Shown here in pieces: positions 1-6,659 of a stretch of DNA of 11,495 nt. Under the pieces are notes generated by a model that had not been told where the DNA came from, did not search any database, and saw nothing but the letters and a program-made list of their open reading frames with translations. Source of the stretch: Dehalococcoidia bacterium UBA2979 (lineage in GTDB: Bacteria; Chloroflexota; Dehalococcoidia; UBA2979). The stretch covers positions 1 through 11,495 of the forward strand of contig DEAP01000122.1 of NCBI GenBank assembly GCA_002348225.1, given 5' to 3'. Both the position numbers and the translations under genes were made by a program. How positions within the stretch are numbered: position 1 is the stretch's first letter; every line of letters begins with the position of its first letter.

Positions 1-231
1 GGCGAACTCCAGTTCAGGCGGAAGGTGTGATATCCAAGAAGTCATTAGGTCGAGTATGGTGCTTCGCGTCGATAGTGATTCTCGGTAAAAATCAGTGAGC
101 GCAGCGATAGTCTCGTCATCAATGTGAGTGACAAGACGTGGCTCTTCGTAGAAATAACGATCGGCAGTTCCATCCTCACGTCGGAAGAATTCCTTGGGAA
201 ATATTTGGTCGGTGTTTTGGGACTGTTCCAG
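1..231 (-). CDS. SAM-dependent methyltransferase-like protein, partial (C-terminus beyond window)
   Basis: The first 77 codons are visible and the gene runs off the left edge. The reading has RYFYEEPRLVTHIDD at residues 25-39 and then ILDLMTSWISHLP at 59-71. I recognise this pattern (PRLVTHIDD, then VLDLMSSWxSHLP) from a family of class I methyltransferase-like proteins, where the second stretch replaces the usual glycine-rich SAM-binding motif I. It would transfer a methyl group to an unknown substrate in the cytoplasm. The frame has no ATG, GTG or TTG between the upstream VOC stop codon (241-243) and the conserved region. The best start is CTG at 229-231, six bases after AGGAG (238-242). 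The N-terminus so obtained is about the expected length. It is the last visible gene of the minus-strand operon. The alternative is readthrough of the VOC TAG, or a start codon lost by mutation. The family call is fairly sure, the start is not. Confidence 0.72.
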   Translation of the reverse strand, partial: MEQSQNTDQIFPKEFFRREDGTADRYFYEEPRLVTHIDDETIAALTDFYRESLSTRSTILDLMTSWISHLPPELEFA

Positions 232-237
232 ATCTTG

Positions 238-243
238 CTCCTA
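238..243 (-). promoter_or_regulatory. Ribosome binding site overlapping the VOC stop codon
   Basis: On the minus strand the bases read TAGGAG. The first three are the VOC stop codon and the last five (AGGAG) form a strong Shine-Dalgarno. The spacer to the CTG at 229-231 is six bases. This arrangement suggests translational coupling and is the main reason for choosing CTG as the methyltransferase start. Confidence 0.6.
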
Positions 244-1017
244 GCTTGATTCGATCAGATTTATTTCGATCCCGCAAACTTCCAGGAGATTCGGGTTTTG
301 GAGTAACCCTAATGCGTCCCCTTGCGCACGTACGTGGTGAATGTCGTTAATCATAAAATCTAACTGCGATAGTCCTTCTCCCCGGTCGTCCCTGACCTGA
401 ACGAACCTAAGAATTGCATCGTCAAGTTGGATATGAAGCCCATGTTGTTCGGTACGCGCCGACGGTATATCGAGCACAGCAGACCATTGTGAAGCGAGTA
501 TTTCAGGCACATAGGCGCTTATTTCGGCCCCGATGATTGATTCGACAATGTCGGTATTTCGAAACGGTTGCCAGTTGTCGCCGGCGGGGGACCAAGGTCC
601 GTCGAGGACTGAATCACCCTCGTTCCATCGCAGTTCCGCTATAGCGCCGGGTAAATCTTTTGGATGGAGCTGTATTCCATCAGTTGATTCTGAAGAACCC
701 TTTCCATCCAGAATGAGCCTAATTCCCAGTTCTGTGACTCGTGCGCGGGCACCATCAATGTCATCGGTCTGCATGATCACCATATAGCCACTATCACCAT
801 TTCGTGTTGTCAGGTAACGCGCACCGGCTGAGTCATCAGTGAAGGGGGCAACTACCTCAAGAAACGAATTTGAGATGGGCATCAGAAAATTTTCGAGTCC
901 AAATTTGGCCACGCCGGGATCCCGGTGGCAAACTGACAACTTGAACAGCGACTCGAACTGATTTTGTATAAGTTGCAAGTCACTAGCTATGAGGGCAATC
1001 TGTCTCATTCTTAGCAT
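241..1017 (-). CDS. VOC-superfamily (glyoxalase/bleomycin-resistance fold) two-module protein
   Basis: This 258-residue protein looks like a duplicated VOC fold. The N-terminal half starts MRQIALIASDL and contains the typical HRDPGVAKFGLENFLMPIS and FLEVVAP strands followed by DSGYMVIMQTDD. The second half (from about residue 150) repeats the strand-helix-strand pattern, with IQLDDAILRFVQV near 200. This matches glyoxalase-like proteins annotated as lactoylglutathione lyase or dioxygenase homologues, whose substrates are mostly unknown. The histidine and glutamate positions that would bind a divalent metal cannot be assigned confidently. The ATG at 1015-1017 is supported by AGGAG at 1023-1027 with a 5-base spacer; the internal ATG three codons later is too far from it. 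The gene lies 48 bp after the MFS gene and directly before the methyltransferase. No signal peptide is seen, so it is probably cytosolic. Confidence 0.8.
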   Translation of the reverse strand: MLRMRQIALIASDLQLIQNQFESLFKLSVCHRDPGVAKFGLENFLMPISNSFLEVVAPFTDDSAGARYLTTRNGDSGYMVIMQTDDIDGARARVTELGIRLILDGKGSSESTDGIQLHPKDLPGAIAELRWNEGDSVLDGPWSPAGDNWQPFRNTDIVESIIGAEISAYVPEILASQWSAVLDIPSARTEQHGLHIQLDDAILRFVQVRDDRGEGLSQLDFMINDIHHVRAQGDALGLLQNPNLLEVCGIEINLIESS

Positions 1018-1065
1018 GGTTACTCCTCATGTTATGCCATTTTGTTTTACCTTGAGGTGATGTTT

Positions 1066-2352
1066 CTAGGGCGTCCGATAATTCCGAATACCATCCCCGA
1101 GTACAAAAAATCCAATTCCCGCCAAAATTACGATTGCTCCGTAGATGCTCTGAGCCGCTATAGCACCAACCAGCCCCGCTAACACACCTCCAAGTGCTCC
1201 ACCGACTGCGGCCATGGACCGATCTAGTGATGTGAGGCTTACCATACGCCCTCTAATTTCCGGTGGTGCAGCGGTAAGGAGTGTTGCATTGGAAAGCGAA
1301 AAGTATCCAGTCTGACCAACTCCAACGATACCAATCAGTAATACTGGAACTACGATCCCCGTCCAACCCGGAAGTAGCGCGCTCGATGAATATGCGATAA
1401 GGGCAATGCCCATTCCAATCAGAGCAAGTATGAGTATGAGGCCGAGACGCTTTGGATAGGTGGCAGCGATCGCAAACGTAGCAAATAATGCTCCAATTCC
1501 CGTCGATGCGGCAAGATAAGATACCCCCCGAGCTCCCAGACCAATTTCTTGCCAAGCTATAAGCGGAATAAAAACCTGCATATAGGACATTGCAAACGCG
1601 TAGAAGACTAGGGACATTACTATAATTCCGCGTATTGCCGGTGTGGAAAAACCGAATTTCACCCCCTCTACTAATTCGCCCCACACGGTTGCGAGGGACA
1701 TTGGTTGGAGAGTTCTGCGGTGTGGATGGCCATGTACTCGAAGCAGTGAGGTGGAAATAACGGCTCCAGAGTAAATGACTGCTACCAAAGCAAAAGCGTA
1801 AGTGAATCCCAATAATTCGATGACTAGCCCTGACGCGAGTACCCCGACAATCCTCATAACACTTTGAGTCGAGGACATTAGTGCCACCGAATTAGTGATG
1901 ATTTCCATTGGGACTACTTGACTCACTAGTGACTGGCGAGCCGGCTGATCGAAGGCCATGACTGAACCTCGTAAGAATGCAAAGAGAAAAATTATCCACA
2001 ATTCCATCCATCCAGCCATAAGTACCGCCACGAACAGGGTACTTATAGTAAAGGCACTCCCCTTGGCACTTAGCAAAACATATTTTCGGTTGAAGCGATC
2101 ACTGAGTACACCACCTATTAATCCAAAAAACAGAGATGGCAGAGCCCGAATCGCCACCATAACTCCCACCATCGCGGCATCACCATTTGTAATTTCTAAA
2201 ACCAGCCATGGTCTTGCCACCATCTCAATCCATAGTGCGCCAGCATGACATGCCTGCCCGACCCACAGTAGGCGATAGTCTCGATACTTAAGAGAACGAA
2301 AGAGGCGTTCTAGAGTGATGTCCTGAGCGGCAGCTCGCACAATACGAATCAT
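1066..2352 (-). CDS. MFS transporter, EntS/MFS_3-like exporter family
   Basis: This 428-residue hydrophobic protein has the twelve-helix look of the major facilitator superfamily. The start FRSLKYRDYRLLWVGQ is typical of the MFS_3 (enterobactin exporter EntS-like) group. Motif A between helices 2 and 3 is present as GGVLSDRFNRKYVLL (residues 80-94, with Asp85, Arg86 and Arg89). A second loop, RGRMVSLTSLDRS, sits in the C-terminal half. The family mostly exports small molecules by proton antiport across the inner membrane; the substrate here is unknown. The start codon overlaps the HAD stop as ATGA (2349-2352), and no clear Shine-Dalgarno precedes it, so translation is probably coupled to the HAD gene. 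Its position inside a catabolic operon suggests export of a product or toxic intermediate, but uptake cannot be excluded. Confidence 0.88.
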   Translation of the reverse strand: MIRIVRAAAQDITLERLFRSLKYRDYRLLWVGQACHAGALWIEMVARPWLVLEITNGDAAMVGVMVAIRALPSLFFGLIGGVLSDRFNRKYVLLSAKGSAFTISTLFVAVLMAGWMELWIIFLFAFLRGSVMAFDQPARQSLVSQVVPMEIITNSVALMSSTQSVMRIVGVLASGLVIELLGFTYAFALVAVIYSGAVISTSLLRVHGHPHRRTLQPMSLATVWGELVEGVKFGFSTPAIRGIIVMSLVFYAFAMSYMQVFIPLIAWQEIGLGARGVSYLAASTGIGALFATFAIAATYPKRLGLILILALIGMGIALIAYSSSALLPGWTGIVVPVLLIGIVGVGQTGYFSLSNATLLTAAPPEIRGRMVSLTSLDRSMAAVGGALGGVLAGLVGAIAAQSIYGAIVILAGIGFFVLGDGIRNYRTP

Positions 2353-2957
2353 GAGTAGCTGCTATCGTCGTGGGAAGAGAGAAGATCCTTGGACCCAGCA
2401 AGTAACGACTGGAGAGTAGGAATTCTTTGCACCGACGAATGTATTTTTGCTGTTCTACTAGATGGCCAGTCACGTAGTATCACTCGATGGCCATAGTAGG
2501 CTAAAAGATCAGCAGTCCGAGGATCGTCTTCTATATGGGCAAGCGGTTGAATTCGATTCAAGGTGAGTAACTTGTAATGGGGACTTTTATCCGAAGTAGA
2601 ATTCCAGATGATCGCGTCAAAATATTTATCCATGCCATGGCGTCTCATCCAACTACTGGGCGATGTGCGTCTTCCAGTAACCAGAATGAGTGAATAATTT
2701 GCCCGAAGCTGAGTGAGTGCTTGAACTGCGCCCGAAATTGGACGCCTGAATTCAAAACGAATCGTATCCCATAGTAAACGGAGCCAGATTGGAGGAATGT
2801 TCGCTGGCAGTGATTCAGCTTCAGGGTCTAACGGAGAGTTATTTATTCCAAGATTTAGACCAAAAATCGGATTACATAGTACTCCGTCTAAATCGAACGT
2901 TATTATTGGCAGCGCCGAACTATTCTGATTCTTTATTAATTCCGAATCTGATGACAC
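2349..2957 (-). CDS. HAD-superfamily hydrolase-like protein
   Basis: The 202-residue protein carries all four HAD motifs: I at FDLDGVLC (nucleophile Asp22, acid/base Asp24), II at ILVTGR (Thr94), III at Lys129, and IV at HIEDDPRTAD (Asp144/Asp145). The segment between motifs I and II is about 70 residues and may form a small cap. The family dephosphorylates small metabolites or nucleotides with Mg2+; no substrate can be inferred. The start is GTG at 2955-2957, supported by GAGGA at 2963-2967 with a 5-base spacer, and no ATG fits better. The C-terminus is rich in serine and its stop overlaps the MFS start by four bases. It follows MmgE/PrpD by 39 bp. A nucleotidase-like role is possible but unproven. 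Confidence 0.82.
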   Translation of the reverse strand: MSSDSELIKNQNSSALPIITFDLDGVLCNPIFGLNLGINNSPLDPEAESLPANIPPIWLRLLWDTIRFEFRRPISGAVQALTQLRANYSLILVTGRRTSPSSWMRRHGMDKYFDAIIWNSTSDKSPHYKLLTLNRIQPLAHIEDDPRTADLLAYYGHRVILRDWPSSRTAKIHSSVQRIPTLQSLLAGSKDLLSSHDDSSYS

Positions 2958-2996
2958 TGTAGTCCTCGACTCTCGATAAAGTGCTTAAGTATAGGG

Positions 2997-4376
2997 TTAC
3001 TTATGCCCGATCACGTCAGTCAGTTCTCTAGCTTTAGGAGCATATGTTCGTTGCATGACAAGTTCTATCACCGAATCAGTATTGTGTTCGAGATATGGGT
3101 ATGCGAGCGAGCGAAATTTTTCTGAGAGTTGTTCTGTGGTGACATCAGTTTCGGGATCTCCTGCTGGATAATCCACCTGTGTTTCATAGGACGCACCGTT
3201 TTGTAATCGAACCATCACCCTGGATGGCCATGCCGCTGGATACATAGAGTCAAGATCTTCCTTAGTATCGAAGCTTATTTTTTCAGCCAACGCTAAGGTG
3301 GTCTGGTCCAGTATGGTTTCCTCTGTAAACCGTGATGGTGTGCAGTCCTTATATCGAAGCGCCGTAGCGACACAAAACGGGAGCGAGAACTTAGCAGCCC
3401 AAGGCGTTACTGGTTCGACTCCATCGAGCAGGTCAAGAGCCTGACTATATATTTCGATCTTCACGTCGGCAATATCTGCGATTTCGAATGAGTTGGAGTC
3501 CGCTATACGTATGGCTCCGTCGACTGCTGCATGCGTATGCCTGCAAGAAGAATGGACTTTGAAAGACACAAAATTTATCTTCCAGACATCACTTCTCTCC
3601 GCTAGGTGTTCTAGGTTATCCGTTAGCATGTTAGGACGAGGATCTCTGGACATGGCATTGAGGATTCCTTTTTTACCCTCAAAGATGTGCGAAGCACCAG
3701 TGAACCCTTCGCTGGCTAGAAGAGCGGCGAGCGCACCGTCATGAGCAGCCTTGGCAGGGTGAAGCTGTTTTGACATTGCTCCGTCTGACAAGAATTCCCA
3801 TAGCCCAGCTGCCATAGTTCCAGCACTTCCCAGCGTATGTGCGGATTGCTTGATATCGAGACCTGATAGTCGGGCGGCGGCAGCAGCGGCACCCGCCGTG
3901 CCAGCAGTCCCTGTTGTGTGCCAATATTCATAATGAGTAGGACCGAGGGCCTCACCGACTCTAACGCACACTTCATAGCCGATAGCTATGCCATCCAGTA
4001 ATTCTTCTCCACTGAGCTCATATTGTTCGGCGATAGAGAGTGCACACGCTATCACGGGTGCTGCAGGATGAGTTATAGATGTCCTGTCGAGGTCATCCAT
4101 TTCTATAACGTGTGATGCAGCAGCATTGCAGAACGCTGCGAGAGGCGCAGAGGTTTTTTTGCCGCTTGCAATAACTGTTGAGGACTGATTCCCGCCGAGA
4201 ATGTCAGCGACTTTTCTTGCTATAGATGCTGGCTCGCTGGTTCCCCCGCCGATGGCTGACCCCAGCCAGTCTAGGAGGTATCTGCGGGCGGTATGGCGAA
4301 CTTCTCCTGGCACGTTCGTCTCAGCAATGAACGAAGCCAATTCGTAGGTATAGTTTCTGTTCTCTTCAATATCCAT
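2997..4376 (-). CDS. MmgE/PrpD family protein (2-methylcitrate dehydratase-like)
   Basis: At 459 residues it has the normal length of the MmgE/PrpD family. Recognisable blocks are EMDDLDRTSITHPAAPVI (92-109), GLWEFLSDGAMSKQLHPAKA (191-210), the following AAHDGALAALL with EGFTG, and the KVHSSCRHTHAAVD block (273-286), where lysine, arginine and histidines line the known active site. PrpD dehydrates 2-methylcitrate to 2-methylaconitate without an iron-sulfur cluster. Other members, such as cis-aconitate decarboxylase and iminodisuccinate epimerase, act on related tricarboxylates. No prpB or prpC gene is nearby, so a propionate role is not supported and another dicarboxylate or tricarboxylate is likelier. 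The ATG at 4374-4376 has GAGGGG five bases upstream. It is the first gene of the minus-strand operon and faces the quinone oxidoreductase gene divergently. Confidence 0.92.
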   Translation of the reverse strand: MDIEENRNYTYELASFIAETNVPGEVRHTARRYLLDWLGSAIGGGTSEPASIARKVADILGGNQSSTVIASGKKTSAPLAAFCNAAASHVIEMDDLDRTSITHPAAPVIACALSIAEQYELSGEELLDGIAIGYEVCVRVGEALGPTHYEYWHTTGTAGTAGAAAAAARLSGLDIKQSAHTLGSAGTMAAGLWEFLSDGAMSKQLHPAKAAHDGALAALLASEGFTGASHIFEGKKGILNAMSRDPRPNMLTDNLEHLAERSDVWKINFVSFKVHSSCRHTHAAVDGAIRIADSNSFEIADIADVKIEIYSQALDLLDGVEPVTPWAAKFSLPFCVATALRYKDCTPSRFTEETILDQTTLALAEKISFDTKEDLDSMYPAAWPSRVMVRLQNGASYETQVDYPAGDPETDVTTEQLSEKFRSLAYPYLEHNTDSVIELVMQRTYAPKARELTDVIGHK

Positions 4377-4400
4377 AAGTTCCCCTCGAAGTATTTGATG

Positions 4401-4430
4401 AGTATAGGCCCTGAGATGCTCTACTATCGA
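4401..4430 (-). promoter_or_regulatory. Possible promoter for the minus-strand operon
   Basis: On the minus strand TCGATA (4425-4430) and TATACT (4401-4406) are separated by 18 bases and resemble sigma-70 -35 and -10 boxes, with the -10 one base off consensus. Transcription would begin about 20 bases before the MmgE/PrpD start codon. The -35 is weak. The 87-bp divergent gap should hold promoters for both directions; I found no convincing pair for the plus strand. No clear operator palindrome is visible. Confidence 0.3.
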
Positions 4431-4463
4431 AGTCCTGACAAAAAATTAAACGAGGAGATAATT

Positions 4464-5450
4464 ATGCAAGCTGCGGTTATTCGCGAGCCAGGTGGGCCAG
4501 AAATGTTCGAGATTCAAACCCTTCCTGATCCTGTGCCAGGGCCGGACGAAGTCTTGGTTGAGATTAAAGCCACCGCATTGAATCGGGCTGATCTCGCGCA
4601 GCGGCATGGGAATTATCCTGCTCCGGTCGGAATAAGAGATGATATCCCGGGTCTAGAGATGGCCGGAGTAATTATCGGGGTAGGAGAACGAGTTGTTGGT
4701 TGGGAAGAAGGGGATCGAGTAATGGCTCTCCTCGGTGGTATGGGTTACGCCACACACATCGCGGTGCATGAGAGGATGCTGATGCCTGTACCGGAAGGAT
4801 TGTCTTTCGAAGAAGCTGCTGGCATACCAGAGGTGTATCTAACTGCCTACGACGCAATGCATCTGCAATGTGAACTAGTAATGGGTGAGGTGGCACTGAT
4901 CCACGCAGCTGGTTCGGGAGTCGGGACAGCGGCTGTTCAGCTTGCGGCAGCGCAGTCATGTCTCACTTTCGGCACCGCCGGATCGGATAGCAAGCTCGAA
5001 AAAGCGAAGGAATTAGGCCTCGATGTTGGGATTAACTATAATTCCCAGAATTTTCGAGAAGTAGTTATGGAGGTCACAGGTGGTAATGGGGCAGATGTGA
5101 TACTCGATGTGATAGGCGCTCCATACTGGGATGATAACGTGCGGTCACTCGCTACTTTAGGAAGACTCGTACTAGTCGGGGCAATGGGTGGAGGCACGCT
5201 AGACCAAGCCAAACTTGGAGCACTAGGTAATAAACGGGCTGTTGTGAGAGGTACTCGACTTCGAAGTCGGACATTTGAAGAAAAAGCAACAGTCGTGCAA
5301 GGTTTTGCCAAACGGATTCTGCCGCTCTTCGCGAGAGGCAAATTGCAGTCAATAGTCGACCACGTATTTCCGTTAAATGAAGTGGCCGCAGCGCACAGCT
5401 ATATGGAAACGAACGTGAACTTCGGCAAAATAATACTTGTTAATGACTAG
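4464..5450 (+). CDS. NAD(P)H quinone oxidoreductase-like MDR protein (PIG3/QOR type)
   Basis: This is a 328-residue medium-chain dehydrogenase/reductase without the zinc-binding cysteines of alcohol dehydrogenases, so it belongs to the quinone-oxidoreductase branch. ATALNRADLAQRHGNYP (36-52) is the characteristic N-terminal block, IPGLEMAGVI (61-70) follows, and the nucleotide-binding turn is AAGSGVG (148-154). GADVILDVIGAPYW and LGRLVLVGAMGGG continue the Rossmann domain. Such enzymes reduce quinones or enones with NADPH in the cytoplasm. The ATG at 4464 is chosen over the longer in-frame reading from 4293 because AGGAG lies at 4453-4457 with a 6-base spacer and conserved homology begins here (MQAAVIREPGGP). 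The upstream extension would overlap the divergent MmgE/PrpD gene. It probably forms a transcription unit with the KaiC-like gene 93 bp downstream, though the link is not tight. Confidence 0.9.
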   Translation: MQAAVIREPGGPEMFEIQTLPDPVPGPDEVLVEIKATALNRADLAQRHGNYPAPVGIRDDIPGLEMAGVIIGVGERVVGWEEGDRVMALLGGMGYATHIAVHERMLMPVPEGLSFEEAAGIPEVYLTAYDAMHLQCELVMGEVALIHAAGSGVGTAAVQLAAAQSCLTFGTAGSDSKLEKAKELGLDVGINYNSQNFREVVMEVTGGNGADVILDVIGAPYWDDNVRSLATLGRLVLVGAMGGGTLDQAKLGALGNKRAVVRGTRLRSRTFEEKATVVQGFAKRILPLFARGKLQSIVDHVFPLNEVAAAHSYMETNVNFGKIILVND

Positions 5451-5506
5451 TCCGATTAATACTGAGCGGACAGTGCCAGCTTTAAGGAGTATATTTCTGA
5501 GGAGCG

Positions 5507-5527
5507 ATGGATTTAGCGGTTGGATAA
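5507..5527 (+). other. Possible short leader ORF (MDLAVG) before the KaiC-like gene
   Basis: In the gap between the oxidoreductase and KaiC-like genes an ATG at 5507 follows GAGGAG at 5499-5504 by two bases. A further AAGGAG at 5484-5489 stands 17 bases before the ATG. It encodes six residues, MDLAVG, and stops at TAA 5525-5527, 16 bases before the KaiC start. It may be chance. If translated, it could influence initiation at the next gene, whose own ribosome site is only GAGGG three bases from its ATG. Confidence 0.2.
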
Positions 5528-5543
5528 CATTGATTGAGGGCAT

Positions 5544-6266
5544 ATGCGAACACCAACTGGCATTATTGGTTTGGATACGGAGCTCGATGGAGGCATCCCT
5601 CAGGGGGCTATAGTCCTGCTCGCTGGGGAGCCCGGAGTAGGCAAAACTGTATTCAGTATCCAGTTTGTGCTGGCCGGGATTGCCGAAGGCGAACCAGGAG
5701 TGATAGGTACCTCGGAAGATCCCGAAGCGCTATTTGAACTGGCGAATTCCCTTGGTTGGGATTTGCGAGCGGCTGTTGATGATGGTTATGCGTCGATTGT
5801 TCAGTTCTCGATGACTGACGAATATAGTGAACTTTCTGCTGAATCTTCAGAAACTGACGGAAATCTAAATCAGGTCCTGAGACCAATGACTGCGGACGAA
5901 TCCACTAATGCGATGATCGAGGCGATTAACGAAATTCGTGCAGAAAGAGTTGCTCTGGATAAGATTACAACTCCGCTCGCGAGCTATGAATCTTCGAAAG
6001 AATTTGTAGGACGAGTCACCATGGAGGTGGCAAATAGAAGCTACTGTACCACTTTGTTGACGGGATTTCGGCCACATCAATCACTTGGTTACACAGCTTT
6101 AGGTATCGAAGAGCAGATTTCCGATGGAATCATCGATATGCAATTTTCTGACTTGTCAGGAGTCACTGAGAGAATTCTGAGCGTCAGGAAGATGCATGGT
6201 ACGCAACTTGATCTCAGTGAGCACCTTTATGAGATTCAGCCTGGCCGAGGGGTCATATTTGTCTGA
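5544..6266 (+). CDS. KaiC-like RecA-superfamily ATPase, single domain
   Basis: The 240-residue protein is a single KaiC/RadA-type domain. The N-terminal TGIIGLDTELDGGIPQG (5-21) leads into Walker A GEPGVGKT (28-35). TSEDPEAL (56-63) corresponds to the segment that carries the catalytic glutamate in KaiC (usually SEE). The Walker B aspartate is probably Asp139 in ERVALDKIT; the residue after it is lysine where the family normally has serine or threonine. The family's later LLTxE is here LLTGFRP. The C-terminal end SVRKMHGTQ and YEIQPGRGVIFV is textbook KaiC. Such stand-alone domains are common in archaea and Chloroflexota and usually act as ATP-dependent signalling or assembly proteins; a clock role is not implied. 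The ATG at 5544 has GAGGG close by. It is convergent with the basic membrane protein gene. Confidence 0.88.
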   Translation: MRTPTGIIGLDTELDGGIPQGAIVLLAGEPGVGKTVFSIQFVLAGIAEGEPGVIGTSEDPEALFELANSLGWDLRAAVDDGYASIVQFSMTDEYSELSAESSETDGNLNQVLRPMTADESTNAMIEAINEIRAERVALDKITTPLASYESSKEFVGRVTMEVANRSYCTTLLTGFRPHQSLGYTALGIEEQISDGIIDMQFSDLSGVTERILSVRKMHGTQLDLSEHLYEIQPGRGVIFV

Positions 6267-6268
6267 TG

Positions 6269-6592
6269 CTATTTTTTGCGCCGAGTCCTTGCGCGCGATG
6301 AATTTCTTCGTCGTCTAGCGTGTTCGGGCCTATCAGTTGTAGGTGCCTCGTTTTTGGTTGCTGTATTCTGTTGAACGATGGTTTCTTTCTGAGGCCACTT
6401 CTTATTAATCCAAATTGATAGTAGTGCGCCGAGTCGCATTGAGAAAAACATCATCAGGAATAGTGCAGGTGCCTGAACTAGTAACGGCTCTAATTCAGTA
6501 CTAATAAACGCGAGCGAAACGAGACACCATATAGCCGTCGCAATTACAGACCATATGATCGAGGCTTTTACCGACATTGTGGTTCTTTGCAT
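6269..6592 (-). CDS. Small two-helix membrane protein with basic C-terminal tail
   Basis: I do not recognise this 107-residue protein. It has two hydrophobic segments, about residues 11-30 (ASIIWSVIATAIWCLVSLAF) and 38-61 (LVQAPALFLMMFFSMRLGALLSIW split by few polar residues), then a polar stretch, and ends in an arginine/lysine cluster, HARRRRNSSRARTRRKK. The charge distribution suggests that both termini face the cytoplasm and that the tail could contact nucleic acid, phospholipid or an acidic partner. Start choice is open: ATG at 6590-6592 has only a weak AGGA eleven bases upstream, and a second ATG lies five codons in. The stop lies 2 bp from the KaiC-like stop, tail to tail. That the hydrophobic helices and a basic tail appear in order within a clean reading frame supports a real gene. 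Confidence 0.6.
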   Translation of the reverse strand: MQRTTMSVKASIIWSVIATAIWCLVSLAFISTELEPLLVQAPALFLMMFFSMRLGALLSIWINKKWPQKETIVQQNTATKNEAPTTDRPEHARRRRNSSRARTRRKK

Positions 6593-6659
6593 GACAGAAT
6601 ATATCCTACTATTTGTTTGCGGCAGTGCATAAGATCAAATCCGCTTATATCACTCTACA

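Noticed and set aside
1253..1684. A 143-codon open frame on the same strand as the MFS gene but in another frame
   Set aside because: The MFS frame has full helices and motif A across this region; this frame shows cysteine- and serine-rich noise.
2997..4376. A 2-methylcitrate cycle operon
   Set aside because: No methylcitrate synthase or lyase gene is adjacent, so the specific PrpD function is not supported.
4293..4463. Longer N-terminus for the quinone-oxidoreductase-like protein
   Set aside because: It would overlap the divergent MmgE/PrpD gene, lacks homology and the internal ATG has a strong ribosome site.
5036..5341. A 101-codon minus-strand open frame
   Set aside because: Antisense to the well-supported quinone-oxidoreductase gene, without recognisable motifs.
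5544..6266. KaiC as part of a circadian clock
   Set aside because: Single domain instead of two, no kaiA or kaiB nearby, and altered catalytic residues.
6240..6290. A shared terminator between the convergent genes
   Set aside because: There is a short T-run but no stable hairpin in front of it on either strand.
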